Shown piece by piece: positions 6,777 through 13,450 of a stretch of DNA of 14,943 nucleotides. The translations under genes and the position numbers were made by a program. Source of the DNA: Macondimonas sp035325645 (lineage in GTDB: Bacteria > Pseudomonadota > Gammaproteobacteria > UBA5335); the NCBI GenBank assembly GCA_035325645.1, contig DAOKZK010000059.1, forward strand, positions 1 to 14,943. The letters run 5' to 3'. The notes under the pieces were generated by a model. That model did no database searches and was not told the DNA's origin. It saw nothing but the letters and a program-made list of their open reading frames with translations. Position 1 is the stretch's first letter; each line of letters begins with the position of its first letter.

Positions 6777-7364
6777 TCAGGGCACGCCCCAGCGGCGATC
6801 CAGCGCGCTGAACACGCGATCGGGATAGGTGTTGCGGCCCAGGCTGCCGTTGTAACGGGCCAGGGCACGGCTGAGGTTGCCGCGTTCCTTGTCGAGATAG
6901 AACTTGAGGATGGTGCAGCCAAACCGCAGATTGGTCTGCACGTGGAACAGGTTGTCCGCCGGCCGGCCGATTTCATGCAGCCAGAACGGCATGATCTGCA
7001 TCAGCCCCAGCGCGCCGGCACTGGAAATGGCATAGCGGTCGAAGTTGCTTTCCACTTCGATGACCGCCAGGACCAGCTCCGGTGCGAGCCCGGCCCGTGT
7101 CGCCTCGCGGTGGATGTAGCGCAACAGCGCCACCCGCTGCACGGGATCGGGGATCTTGCGGGCCAGCCGTCCCGACATGTCCGTCAGCCACACCTCTGCC
7201 TCATAGCGATCCTCGAAACTGTCGCTGATCTCGACGGCGGTCATGAGGACGGCGCGCAACTCCGGATCCGGGGGCTCGACCGGGGGCGCTGCCGTGGCGG
7301 CGCCCATGAGCAGGAAGGTCGAACAGGTCAGCATCCGGATAATGTGCAGCCGTGGTGAAGTCAT
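6777..7364 (-). CDS. Lytic transglycosylase, SLT domain family
   Basis: This 195-aa exported enzyme probably cleaves the MurNAc-GlcNAc bond of peptidoglycan, forming 1,6-anhydro-MurNAc ends. An N-terminal signal sequence (IIRMLTCSTFLLMGAATAA) ends near residue 26. Cys14 lies within this hydrophobic stretch, but the surrounding residues make a poor lipobox, so I favour a soluble periplasmic form. The SLT core starts near residue 85. It has LAVIEVESNFDRYAISSAGA, with catalytic Glu105 of the ES motif, then GLMQIMPFW, FHVQTNLRFGCTILKFYL and ALARYNGSLGRNTYPDRV, matching the Slt/MltC-type fold. ATG 7364 overlaps the proS stop (ATGA), so it is translated downstream of prolyl-tRNA synthetase from the same message. 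The domain lacks the large superhelical part of Slt70, consistent with the many small single-domain transglycosylases. Confidence 0.9.
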   Translation of the reverse strand: MTSPRLHIIRMLTCSTFLLMGAATAAPPVEPPDPELRAVLMTAVEISDSFEDRYEAEVWLTDMSGRLARKIPDPVQRVALLRYIHREATRAGLAPELVLAVIEVESNFDRYAISSAGALGLMQIMPFWLHEIGRPADNLFHVQTNLRFGCTILKFYLDKERGNLSRALARYNGSLGRNTYPDRVFSALDRRWGVP

Positions 7365-9025
7365 GGGTAGTCCTGTTGGGTGATGTGTGCCCGCAGGAGC
7401 GTGACGATGTCGCTGCAGCCGACGAGGCGCGCGGCGTCCTCGTTGCGGGCCTGGTATTCCACCTGCTGGTTGCCGAGCGATCGCTCGCTGATCACGACGC
7501 GGTGCGGAATTCCGATCAGCTCCAGATCGGCGAACATCACGCCCGGGCGCAGGTTGCGGTCATCCAGCAATACGCTGATGCCGGCCGCCTGCAGTTCGGC
7601 GTACAGCGCGTCGGTCGCCTCCCGCACGGCGGCGGATTTGGCGTATTGCAGCGGCGCCAGGGCGACCGCGAACGGTGCCAAAGCGAGCGGCCAGCGGATG
7701 CCGCGCTCGTCATGGTTCTGCTCGATCGCCGCGGCGACCACGCGGGACACACCGATGCCGTAGCAGCCCATGATCACGGTGCGGTTCTGGCCGGCATCGT
7801 CCAGCACCTGGGCGCCCAGCGCGGCGCTGTATTTGGTCCCGAGCTGGAAGATGTGGCCGACCTCGATGCCCCGCGCGATGTCGAGGGTGCCGGCACCTTC
7901 CGGGCTCGGATCGCCCGGCACGACGTTGCGCAGGTCGGCGCACACAGGCTCCGGTAGATCACGTCCCCAGTTCACGTGGGCCCAGGCCTTGCCGGCGGTC
8001 GGGTCGAGCCAGGTGAAATCGCCGAGCGCGGCCGCGGCATGGTCTGCGATCAAGGTCAGGCCGATCTGCGGCGACAGCTCCTGCATCACGGCCAGCGCCT
8101 CAGCCGTCACCGGGCGCAGCGGCGCGCTGAGCTGGCTGAGTTTTTCGGCCTTGATCACGTTCAACTCGTGTTCCTCGCGCAACACCAGCCCAACCGGCTG
8201 GCCGTCCTGCCCCTGCATCCAGTGCACCTTGACCCGCGGACCCTGGCCGTCCTGATCGGCGACGGGCGCCATCGGCAGACCGGGCGCCGGACGGGCGCCG
8301 GTCGGCGCCAGGGCCGCGGCCATTTCCACGTTCGCCGCGTAGTCGCTGCCGGTGGAGAAGGCGATTGCGTCCTCTCCCGCATCGGCCAGCACATGGAATT
8401 CATGGGAAAAGCTGCCGCCGATGCTCCCTGAATCGGCACGTACCGCCCGGAAGTTGAGGCCGAGGCGGGTGAAGATGCGGGTGTAGGTGTCGTACATGAC
8501 CTGGTAGGTGCGATCCAGACAGTCCTTGTCGAGATGGAAGGAATAGGCGTCCTTCATCAGGAATTCGCGCGCGCGCATGACGCCGAAGCGCGGCCGGATC
8601 TCGTCGCGGAACTTGGTCTGGATCTGGTAGAAATTGACCGGGAGCTGGCGATGGCTGCGAATCTCGCGCCGAAACAGGTCCGTGATGACCTCCTCATGCG
8701 TCGGCCCCAGGCAGAAGGGGCGCTGGTGGCGGTCCGTAAAGCGCAGCAGCTCGGGGCCGTACTGCTCCCAGCGACCCGATTCCTGCCACAGCTCGGCGGG
8801 CTGGACCACCGGCATCAACAGCTCAAGCGCGCCGCTGCGGTCCATCTCCTCGCGCACGATCTGCTCGACCCGCCGCAGTACCTTGAGGCCCAGCGGCAGC
8901 CAGGTGTAGAGCCCCGAGGCCAGTTGGCGGATCATGCCGGCGCGCAGCATGAGTTGATGGCTGACGGTTTCGGCGCCGCTGGGAATTTCGCGGGTGGTGG
9001 ACAGATGAAAGGCTGACGCGCGCAT
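7361..9025 (-). CDS. proS: Prolyl-tRNA synthetase, bacterial type with editing insertion
   Basis: This cytosolic class II synthetase charges tRNA-Pro with proline. The 554-aa protein begins MRASAFHLSTTREIP. Motif 1 lies in the LMLRAGMIRQLASGLYTWLPLG region, and the motif 2 area is QTKFRDEIRPRFGVMRAREF followed by LMKDAYSFH. Class-defining motif 3 is GCYGIGVSRVVAAAIEQ. Between motifs 2 and 3 sits a YbaK-like insertion with REEHELNVIKAEKLSQL, whose lysine matches the conserved editing-domain lysine, so Ala-tRNA-Pro editing is expected. The C-terminal anticodon-binding domain contains LLDDRNLRPGVMFADLELIG. I chose ATG 9025 because AGGAGA lies five bases upstream on the minus strand. The frame stays open 17 codons further, but that extension is proline/serine-rich and unlike ProS. 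It is the first gene of a unit with the transglycosylase. Confidence 0.97.
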   Translation of the reverse strand: MRASAFHLSTTREIPSGAETVSHQLMLRAGMIRQLASGLYTWLPLGLKVLRRVEQIVREEMDRSGALELLMPVVQPAELWQESGRWEQYGPELLRFTDRHQRPFCLGPTHEEVITDLFRREIRSHRQLPVNFYQIQTKFRDEIRPRFGVMRAREFLMKDAYSFHLDKDCLDRTYQVMYDTYTRIFTRLGLNFRAVRADSGSIGGSFSHEFHVLADAGEDAIAFSTGSDYAANVEMAAALAPTGARPAPGLPMAPVADQDGQGPRVKVHWMQGQDGQPVGLVLREEHELNVIKAEKLSQLSAPLRPVTAEALAVMQELSPQIGLTLIADHAAAALGDFTWLDPTAGKAWAHVNWGRDLPEPVCADLRNVVPGDPSPEGAGTLDIARGIEVGHIFQLGTKYSAALGAQVLDDAGQNRTVIMGCYGIGVSRVVAAAIEQNHDERGIRWPLALAPFAVALAPLQYAKSAAVREATDALYAELQAAGISVLLDDRNLRPGVMFADLELIGIPHRVVISERSLGNQQVEYQARNEDAARLVGCSDIVTLLRAHITQQDYP

Positions 9026-9030
9026 GGGAC

Positions 9031-9036
9031 TCTCCT
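9031..9036 (-). promoter_or_regulatory. Shine-Dalgarno site of proS
   Basis: On the minus strand AGGAGA lies five bases before ATG 9025. This decides the proS start in favour of MRASAFHL over the longer open frame that reaches 9076. Confidence 0.7.
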
Positions 9037-9075
9037 GCAGAGGCGGTGGCGAAGGCGGGCATGGGGAAACGCTCA

Positions 9076-9104
9076 ATTTGACTTGATTTCCAAAGGGTGG
9101 ACAA
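9076..9104 (-). promoter_or_regulatory. Putative sigma70 promoter of proS
   Basis: On the minus strand the -35 is TTGTCC (9099-9104, 4 of 6) and the -10 is TCAAAT (9076-9081, 4 of 6), with a 17-base spacer. Transcription would begin near 9069, leaving a leader of about 45 bases before ATG 9025. It interlocks with the forward promoter at 9083-9111. Confidence 0.4.
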
Positions 9105-9111
9105 GTATTTT
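9083..9111 (+). promoter_or_regulatory. Putative sigma70 promoter of the ilv-pssA-leuA operon
   Basis: The -35 is TTGATT (9083-9088, 4 of 6) and the -10 is TATTTT (9106-9111, 4 of 6), with a 17-base spacer. The predicted start near 9118 leaves a leader of about 117 bases before GTG 9235. An alternative -35, TTGACT at 9078-9083, is closer to consensus, but its spacing to the same -10 would be 22 bases. Confidence 0.42.
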
Positions 9112-9188
9112 TGACGGTTCACCCTCCGTCTGGAAGGGGCTGGCCAAACGGCGTCGTTCGGCGTTATTTATTTGCGGCAGGCGCTGAG

Positions 9189-9226
9189 GTCTGCCGGTCT
9201 GGGTCAAGGTCCGCAGGGACCGGGAG
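9189..9226 (+). promoter_or_regulatory. Leader element with GGTC repeats, hairpin and ilvB ribosome binding site
   Basis: Four GGTC copies occur at 9189, 9196, 9202 and 9208. The last forms a stem GGTCC (9208-9212) with GGACC (9217-9221), loop GCAG, which directly abuts the Shine-Dalgarno GGGAG at 9222-9226. That site is eight bases from GTG 9235 and supports this start. GGACC could also pair in part with the earlier repeats, so alternative structures are possible. No function is demonstrated. Confidence 0.35.
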
Positions 9227-9234
9227 CAACGAGC

Positions 9235-10938
9235 GTGGAATTGTCCGGTTCGGAAATCGTCGTGGAATGCCTCAAGCGCGAGGCGGTGGAATATGTCTTC
9301 GGTTATCCGGGCGGCGCGGTTCTCCCTCTCTACGATGCGTTCAACCTGCAGGACACGGTCAAGCACATCCTGGTGCGCCACGAACAGGGCGCCACCCATG
9401 CGGCCGACGGTTACGCGCGCGCCACCGGCCGGCCCGGCGTGGTGCTGGTGACCTCCGGGCCCGGTGTGACCAACGCCGTGACCGGCATTGCCACGGCCTA
9501 CATGGATTCCATCCCCATGGTCATCCTGACCGGCCAGGTGCCAACCTCGGTCATCGGCTCGGACGCTTTTCAGGAAGTCGACTCGGTCGGTATCACCCGG
9601 CCCTGCGTGAAGCACAACTTCCTGGTGAAGGACGTCGCCGATCTCGCTGCGACCATCAAGAAGGCGTTCTATATCGCGACCAGCGGCCGCCCGGGTCCGG
9701 TGGTGGTGGACATTCCCAAGGATGTGCTCATCGCGCGCAGCGAATTCCGCTATCCTGATCGCGTGGACATGCGCTCCTACCGTCCCGTGGACAAGGGTCA
9801 TCCGGGGCAGATCCGCAAGGCCGTCGAACTCATCCTGTCCGCCCGGCGCCCCATGATCTACTCGGGCGGCGGCGTGGTGCTCGACAATGCGGCCGAGCCG
9901 TTCACCCGGGTGTGTCGCATGCTGGGCTATCCGGTCACCAACACGCTGATGGGGCTGGGCGGATATCCGGCGACCGACCGCCAGTTCGTGGGCATGCTCG
10001 GCATGCACGGCACCTATGAAGCCAACATGGCCATGCACCATTGCGACGTGCTGATCGCCATCGGCGCCCGCTTCGACGATCGGGTCACCGGCAACATCGA
10101 AAAGTTCTGCCCCTACGCCAAGATCGTCCATGTGGACATCGATCCGGCGTCGATTTCCAAGACCGTGCGCGTGGACATTCCCATCGTGGGCTCGGTGCGC
10201 AACGTCATGGCGCAGATGGTGGGCCTGATCGAGGAAGCCCGCGCCGCCGGACGCGGGCCCGACGCCCAGGCTCTCGGCGAATGGTGGCAGCAGATCGAGG
10301 AATGGCGCGCCACTCAGTGCCTCGCCTACAAGCGCGATCCGGAGCTGATCAAGCCGCAGTATGTGATCGAGCAGCTCTACGAGGCGACGGGCGGCGACGC
10401 CTACATCACCTCCGATGTGGGTCAGCATCAGATGTGGGCGGCGCAGTACTACAAATTCGACCAGCCCAACCGCTGGATCAACTCCGGTGGTCTGGGCACC
10501 ATGGGCTTCGGTCTGCCGGCTGCCATCGGGACGCAGCTTGCGTTCCCGAAGGAAACGGTCGCCTGTGTCACGGGCGAGGCGAGTTTCATCATGTGCATCC
10601 AGGAGCTGTCCACGGCGCTGCAGTACGGCCTGCCGATCAAGATCGTGTTGCTCAACAACCGCTACATGGGCATGGTGCGGCAGTGGCAGGAGTTCTTCTA
10701 TCAGAAGCGCTATGCCATGTCCTACATGGAAGCGCTGCCGGATTTCGTGCGTCTGGCCGAGGCCTTCGGCCATGTCGGCCGTCGCATCGAGCGGCCGGGC
10801 GATGTGCGCGGGGCACTGGACGAGGCGTTGGCGATGAAGGACCGGCTGGTGCTGCTCGATTTCGTCACCGACCAGACCGAGAACGTCTATCCGATGATCC
10901 CGGCCGGCGCCGGCCAGAACGAAATGATCCTGGTGTAA
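9235..10938 (+). CDS. ilvB: Acetolactate synthase (AHAS) large, catalytic subunit
   Basis: This ThDP- and FAD-dependent cytosolic enzyme condenses two pyruvates to 2-acetolactate, or pyruvate with 2-oxobutyrate, committing carbon to valine/leucine or isoleucine. The 567-aa protein starts MELSGSEIVVECL and has VFGYPGGAVLPLYD and VRHEQGATHAADGYARATG with catalytic Glu50. Also present are GPGVTNAVTGIATAYMDS, the TGQVP/DAFQEVD region, a central FAD-binding domain, and the C-terminal ThDP domain. The metal-binding motif reads GEAS (Glu448) where the textbook form is GDGS; the second ligand region, LLNNRYMGMVRQWQ, is normal. GTG 9235 is preferred because MELSG matches family N-termini and a GGGAG lies eight bases upstream. 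An in-frame TTG at 9172 would only add an unrelated 21-residue stretch. It heads the operon, and the small-subunit gene follows after two bases. It could equally be called ilvI, given its IlvH-like partner. Confidence 0.96.
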   Translation: MELSGSEIVVECLKREAVEYVFGYPGGAVLPLYDAFNLQDTVKHILVRHEQGATHAADGYARATGRPGVVLVTSGPGVTNAVTGIATAYMDSIPMVILTGQVPTSVIGSDAFQEVDSVGITRPCVKHNFLVKDVADLAATIKKAFYIATSGRPGPVVVDIPKDVLIARSEFRYPDRVDMRSYRPVDKGHPGQIRKAVELILSARRPMIYSGGGVVLDNAAEPFTRVCRMLGYPVTNTLMGLGGYPATDRQFVGMLGMHGTYEANMAMHHCDVLIAIGARFDDRVTGNIEKFCPYAKIVHVDIDPASISKTVRVDIPIVGSVRNVMAQMVGLIEEARAAGRGPDAQALGEWWQQIEEWRATQCLAYKRDPELIKPQYVIEQLYEATGGDAYITSDVGQHQMWAAQYYKFDQPNRWINSGGLGTMGFGLPAAIGTQLAFPKETVACVTGEASFIMCIQELSTALQYGLPIKIVLLNNRYMGMVRQWQEFFYQKRYAMSYMEALPDFVRLAEAFGHVGRRIERPGDVRGALDEALAMKDRLVLLDFVTDQTENVYPMIPAGAGQNEMILV

Positions 10939-10940
10939 GC

Positions 10941-11432
10941 ATGCGACACATCGTCTCCATCCTGCTCGAAAACGAATCCGGCGCGCTGTCGCGGGTGGCG
11001 GGACTGTTCTCCGCCCGCGCCTACAACATCCAGTCCCTGACCGTGGCGCCGACCGAGGACTCCTCGCTTTCGCGCATGACCATCGTCACCTCGGGCAGCG
11101 ACGAGGTGATCGAGCAGATCCTCAAGCAGCTCAACAAGCTGATCGACGTGGTCAAGGTCGTGCTGCTCACCGACGGCGACCACATCGAACGCGAGTTGAT
11201 GCTCGTCAAGACAGCGGCCCGCGGCGCACTGCGCGAGGAAGTCACGCGGTTGTGCGGCATCTTTCGTGGCCATGTCCTCGATGTCACCGAAAACACCTAT
11301 ACGATCGAGGTGACCGGCAGCGGAGCCAAGCTCGATGCCTTTCTGCGCGCGCTGGGCACGGACAACATCCTCGAAGTCGTGCGCACCGGCGTGTCCGGCG
11401 TGGGCCGCGGCGATACCGCCCTGCGCCCCTGA
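10941..11432 (+). CDS. ilvN: Acetolactate synthase small, regulatory subunit
   Basis: This 163-aa protein, the same length as E. coli IlvH, binds the large subunit, raises its activity and confers feedback inhibition by valine. The N-terminal ACT domain reads MRHIVSILLENESGALSRVA and then GLFSARAYNIQSLTVAPTED. Asn11, Gly14 and Asn29, positions where changes give valine resistance in E. coli IlvH, are all kept, so valine sensitivity is predicted. LMLVKTAARGALREEV begins the C-terminal half, which ends with ALRALGTDNILEVVRTGV-like family residues (FLRALGTDNILEVVRTG is visible). ATG 10941 follows the large-subunit stop after two bases, so stoichiometric coupled translation is likely. Gene-name usage varies between ilvN and ilvH. 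Confidence 0.95.
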   Translation: MRHIVSILLENESGALSRVAGLFSARAYNIQSLTVAPTEDSSLSRMTIVTSGSDEVIEQILKQLNKLIDVVKVVLLTDGDHIERELMLVKTAARGALREEVTRLCGIFRGHVLDVTENTYTIEVTGSGAKLDAFLRALGTDNILEVVRTGVSGVGRGDTALRP

Positions 11433-11480
11433 GCGACAGGCGTCCTTTCACTTCAACTTCATCCATAGACAGGTTCACCC

Positions 11481-12500
11481 ATGATCAACGTGTACTACGA
11501 CAAAGACGCCGATCTTTCCCTGATCAAGGCCCGCAAGGTCGCCATCCTGGGTTACGGCTCGCAGGGCCATGCCCATGCCAACAACCTCAAGGATTCGGGC
11601 GTCGACGTCGTGGTGGGGCTGCGGCCCGGGTCGGCATCCGCCGCCAAGGCCCAGCAGGCCGGGCTCGCGGTGGCCGATCTGGCCGATGCGGTCGCGCAGG
11701 CCGATGTCGTGATGGTGCTGGCGCCGGATGAACATCAGGCGGCGCTGTATCGCGAAGTGATCGCGCCCAACATCCGGGAAGGCGCCGCGCTGGCGTTTGC
11801 GCATGGTTTCAACATCCATTTCCAGCAGATCCAGCCGCGCGCCGATCTCGACGTCATCATGATCGCCCCCAAGGGGCCAGGCCATCTGGTGCGCTCGACC
11901 TACACCCAAGGCGGCGGCGTGCCCAGCCTGATCGCCGTGCATCAGGACGCGAGCGGTCAGGCCAAGCAGATCGCTCTGGCCTACGCGAGCGCCAATGGTG
12001 GCGGTCGCGCCGGCATCATCGAGACCAACTTCCGCGAGGAAACCGAAACCGACCTGTTCGGCGAGCAGGCCGTGCTCTGCGGCGGTGCGACGGCGCTGGT
12101 GCAGGCCGGCTTCGAGACCTTGGTGGAAGCGGGTTACGCACCCGAAATGGCCTATTTCGAGTGTCTGCACGAGCTCAAACTGATCGTCGATCTGATGTAC
12201 GAGGGCGGCATCGCCAACATGCGCTACTCGATTTCCAACACCGCCGAATATGGCGACATCACTCGCGGCCCGCGCGTGATCAACGAGCAGTCGCGCCAGG
12301 CCATGCGCCAGATCCTGGCCGAGATCCAGCGTGGTGAGTTCGCGCGCGAATTCATCCTGGAAAACCAGGCCGGCAGCGCCACCCTCAAGGCGTCCCGCCG
12401 TCTGGCCGAAGAGCATCCCATCGAACAGGTGGGTGCCCGCCTGCGCGGCATGATGCCCTGGATCGCCAGGAACAAGCTGGTGGACAAGACGCGCAACTGA
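11481..12500 (+). CDS. ilvC: Ketol-acid reductoisomerase (class I)
   Basis: This Mg2+- and NADPH-dependent enzyme isomerises and reduces 2-acetolactate or 2-aceto-2-hydroxybutyrate to the dihydroxy acids of valine and isoleucine synthesis. The 339-aa length fits the short class I type. The Rossmann motif is GYGSQGHAHANNLKDSG (24-40). The following VGLRPGSAS loop has Arg48, Ser51 and Ser53, the pattern for NADPH rather than NADH. The catalytic region has AHGFNIHF (His108), and the knotted domain has the metal ligands Asp191 and Glu195 in ETETDLFGEQ and Glu227 and Glu231 in AYFECLHELKLI. ATG 11481 matches family N-termini (MINVYYDKDADLSLI); the Shine-Dalgarno site is weak (CAGG about eight bases upstream). 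It lies 48 bp after the small-subunit gene, with no terminator seen between them. Confidence 0.97.
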   Translation: MINVYYDKDADLSLIKARKVAILGYGSQGHAHANNLKDSGVDVVVGLRPGSASAAKAQQAGLAVADLADAVAQADVVMVLAPDEHQAALYREVIAPNIREGAALAFAHGFNIHFQQIQPRADLDVIMIAPKGPGHLVRSTYTQGGGVPSLIAVHQDASGQAKQIALAYASANGGGRAGIIETNFREETETDLFGEQAVLCGGATALVQAGFETLVEAGYAPEMAYFECLHELKLIVDLMYEGGIANMRYSISNTAEYGDITRGPRVINEQSRQAMRQILAEIQRGEFAREFILENQAGSATLKASRRLAEEHPIEQVGARLRGMMPWIARNKLVDKTRN

Positions 12501-12516
12501 TCCCGTCTCAGGGTTT

Positions 12517-12538
12517 CGCGGCTGGGCTTCCCAGCGCG
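12517..12538 (+). terminator. GC-rich hairpin after ilvC, possible attenuator or processing site
   Basis: GCTGGG (12521-12526) and CCCAGC (12530-12535) form a perfect 6-bp stem with a CTT loop. CGC (12517-12519) and GCG (12536-12538) extend it past a single bulged G. It lies 17 bases after the ilvC stop. No T-tract follows, so full termination is doubtful. Partial termination or a 3' end that stabilises the ilv message is possible. The rest of the 113-bp ilvC-pssA spacer holds no gene I can support. Confidence 0.35.
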
Positions 12539-12600
12539 CCCATGCTCGGGCGGCCCCGCGTCGCCCGCCCCGGCGCTCCCGTGCCGCACGGATCGCAGCC

Positions 12601-12608
12601 AGGAGGAA
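12601..12608 (+). promoter_or_regulatory. Strong Shine-Dalgarno site fixing the pssA start
   Basis: AGGAGGAA ends five bases before GTG 12614, leaving seven bases from the end of the AGGAGG core to the start codon. It identifies this GTG as the start although the frame is open back to an ATG at 12542. Confidence 0.75.
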
Positions 12609-12613
12609 CTTCA

Positions 12614-13408
12614 GTGGACACCGAAACCGGGGAATCTCCTGCACAAGCACAAATCCAAGGGCCGGATCGTCCTAGGCGTCGGGGGATCTACCTGCTGCCC
12701 AACCTTTTGACCACCGGAACGCTGTTTGGCGGCTTCTACGGTATTGTCGCCGCCATCAACGGATTGTTTCTGCAGGCCGCGATCGGCGTTTTTCTGGCGG
12801 GCGTGCTGGACGGTCTCGATGGTCGGGTGGCGCGCATGACCCGCACCCAGAGCGAGTTCGGGCGCGAATACGACAGCCTCGCCGACATGGTGAGCTTCGG
12901 TTTGGCGCCGGCCCTGATCGTCTATTTGTGGGCGTTGCGTGAGCTCGGACAGTTCGGTTGGCACTGGGGTCAGGTGGGCTGGCTGGCAGCCTTCATCTAT
13001 GCCGTGGGGGCAGCGCTGCGGCTGGCGCGGTTCAACACGCAATCCAGCGGTACCAGCCGTCGTTATTTCGTCGGACTGCCGAGTCCGTCTGCGGCAGCAG
13101 TCGTGACCGGGCTGGTCTGGGTCTGCGCCGATTCGGGCATCAGCGGCGTGACCATGAGCATCCCGGCGACGATCATCACCGTCGCGGCGGGCGCGCTGAT
13201 GGTCAGCAACATCCGCTATTACAGCTTCAAGGACATCAAACTGGCCGAGCGGGTGCCCTTCCGTTATCTGTTGATCATGGTGGGTGTCCTGGTGCTGATT
13301 GCCTTCAACCCGGCGCTGGTCTTGTTTCTCGGTTTTTTTGGCTACATGCTCGCAGGTGTGGTTCAGGCCGGGCTGCGCCGTCGCAGGCGCGTGGCGACGC
13401 TGAACTGA
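12614..13408 (+). CDS. pssA: CDP-diacylglycerol-serine O-phosphatidyltransferase (phosphatidylserine synthase)
   Basis: This integral inner-membrane enzyme makes phosphatidylserine, the precursor of phosphatidylethanolamine, from CDP-diacylglycerol and serine. The 264-aa protein carries the CDP-alcohol phosphotransferase signature DG-x2-DGR-x-AR ... G-x3-D-x3-D, with Asp66, Gly67, Asp69, Gly70, Arg71, Ala73, Arg74, Gly83, Asp87 and Asp91. Several hydrophobic helices surround it, including TTGTLFGGFYGIVAAING before the motif and LLIMVGVLVLIAFNPALVLF near the end. The membrane topology and the YLLPNLLTTGTLF opening identify the type II (Bacillus-like) PssA rather than the E. coli peripheral type I. 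A short acidic then basic N-terminal tail (GPDRPRRR) precedes the first helix. Its place between ilvC and leuA is an order I recall from betaproteobacteria and some gammaproteobacteria. The related CDP-alcohol transferases PgsA and Pcs are less likely because of the N-terminal motif and the neighbours. Confidence 0.92.
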   Translation: MDTETGESPAQAQIQGPDRPRRRGIYLLPNLLTTGTLFGGFYGIVAAINGLFLQAAIGVFLAGVLDGLDGRVARMTRTQSEFGREYDSLADMVSFGLAPALIVYLWALRELGQFGWHWGQVGWLAAFIYAVGAALRLARFNTQSSGTSRRYFVGLPSPSAAAVVTGLVWVCADSGISGVTMSIPATIITVAAGALMVSNIRYYSFKDIKLAERVPFRYLLIMVGVLVLIAFNPALVLFLGFFGYMLAGVVQAGLRRRRRVATLN

Positions 13409-13450
13409 CGCACGGCGTGCGGGCCCATGTCCGGAGGTAGGGGAAAATCG

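Noticed and set aside
9026..9076. Longer N-terminus for ProS
   Set aside because: The extension is proline/serine-rich and lies between the predicted promoter and the clear AGGAGA site of ATG 9025.
9172..9234. Upstream TTG start for acetolactate synthase
   Set aside because: The added residues are not family-like, TTG has no Shine-Dalgarno site, and GTG 9235 has both a ribosome site and the expected MELSG start.
9118..9234. Classical leader-peptide attenuator before ilvB
   Set aside because: No short frame with runs of Leu, Val or Ile codons and no terminator with a T-tract could be found.
9073..10773. Long open frame of about 566 codons on the minus strand opposite ilvB
   Set aside because: Same shadow effect; its sequence is His/Asp/Gly-rich with no family signal, and ilvB on the plus strand is certain.
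11475..12650. Minus-strand open frame of about 391 codons opposite ilvC
   Set aside because: It shadows ilvC, has no domain or start signal, and its composition follows from the complement of ilvC codons.
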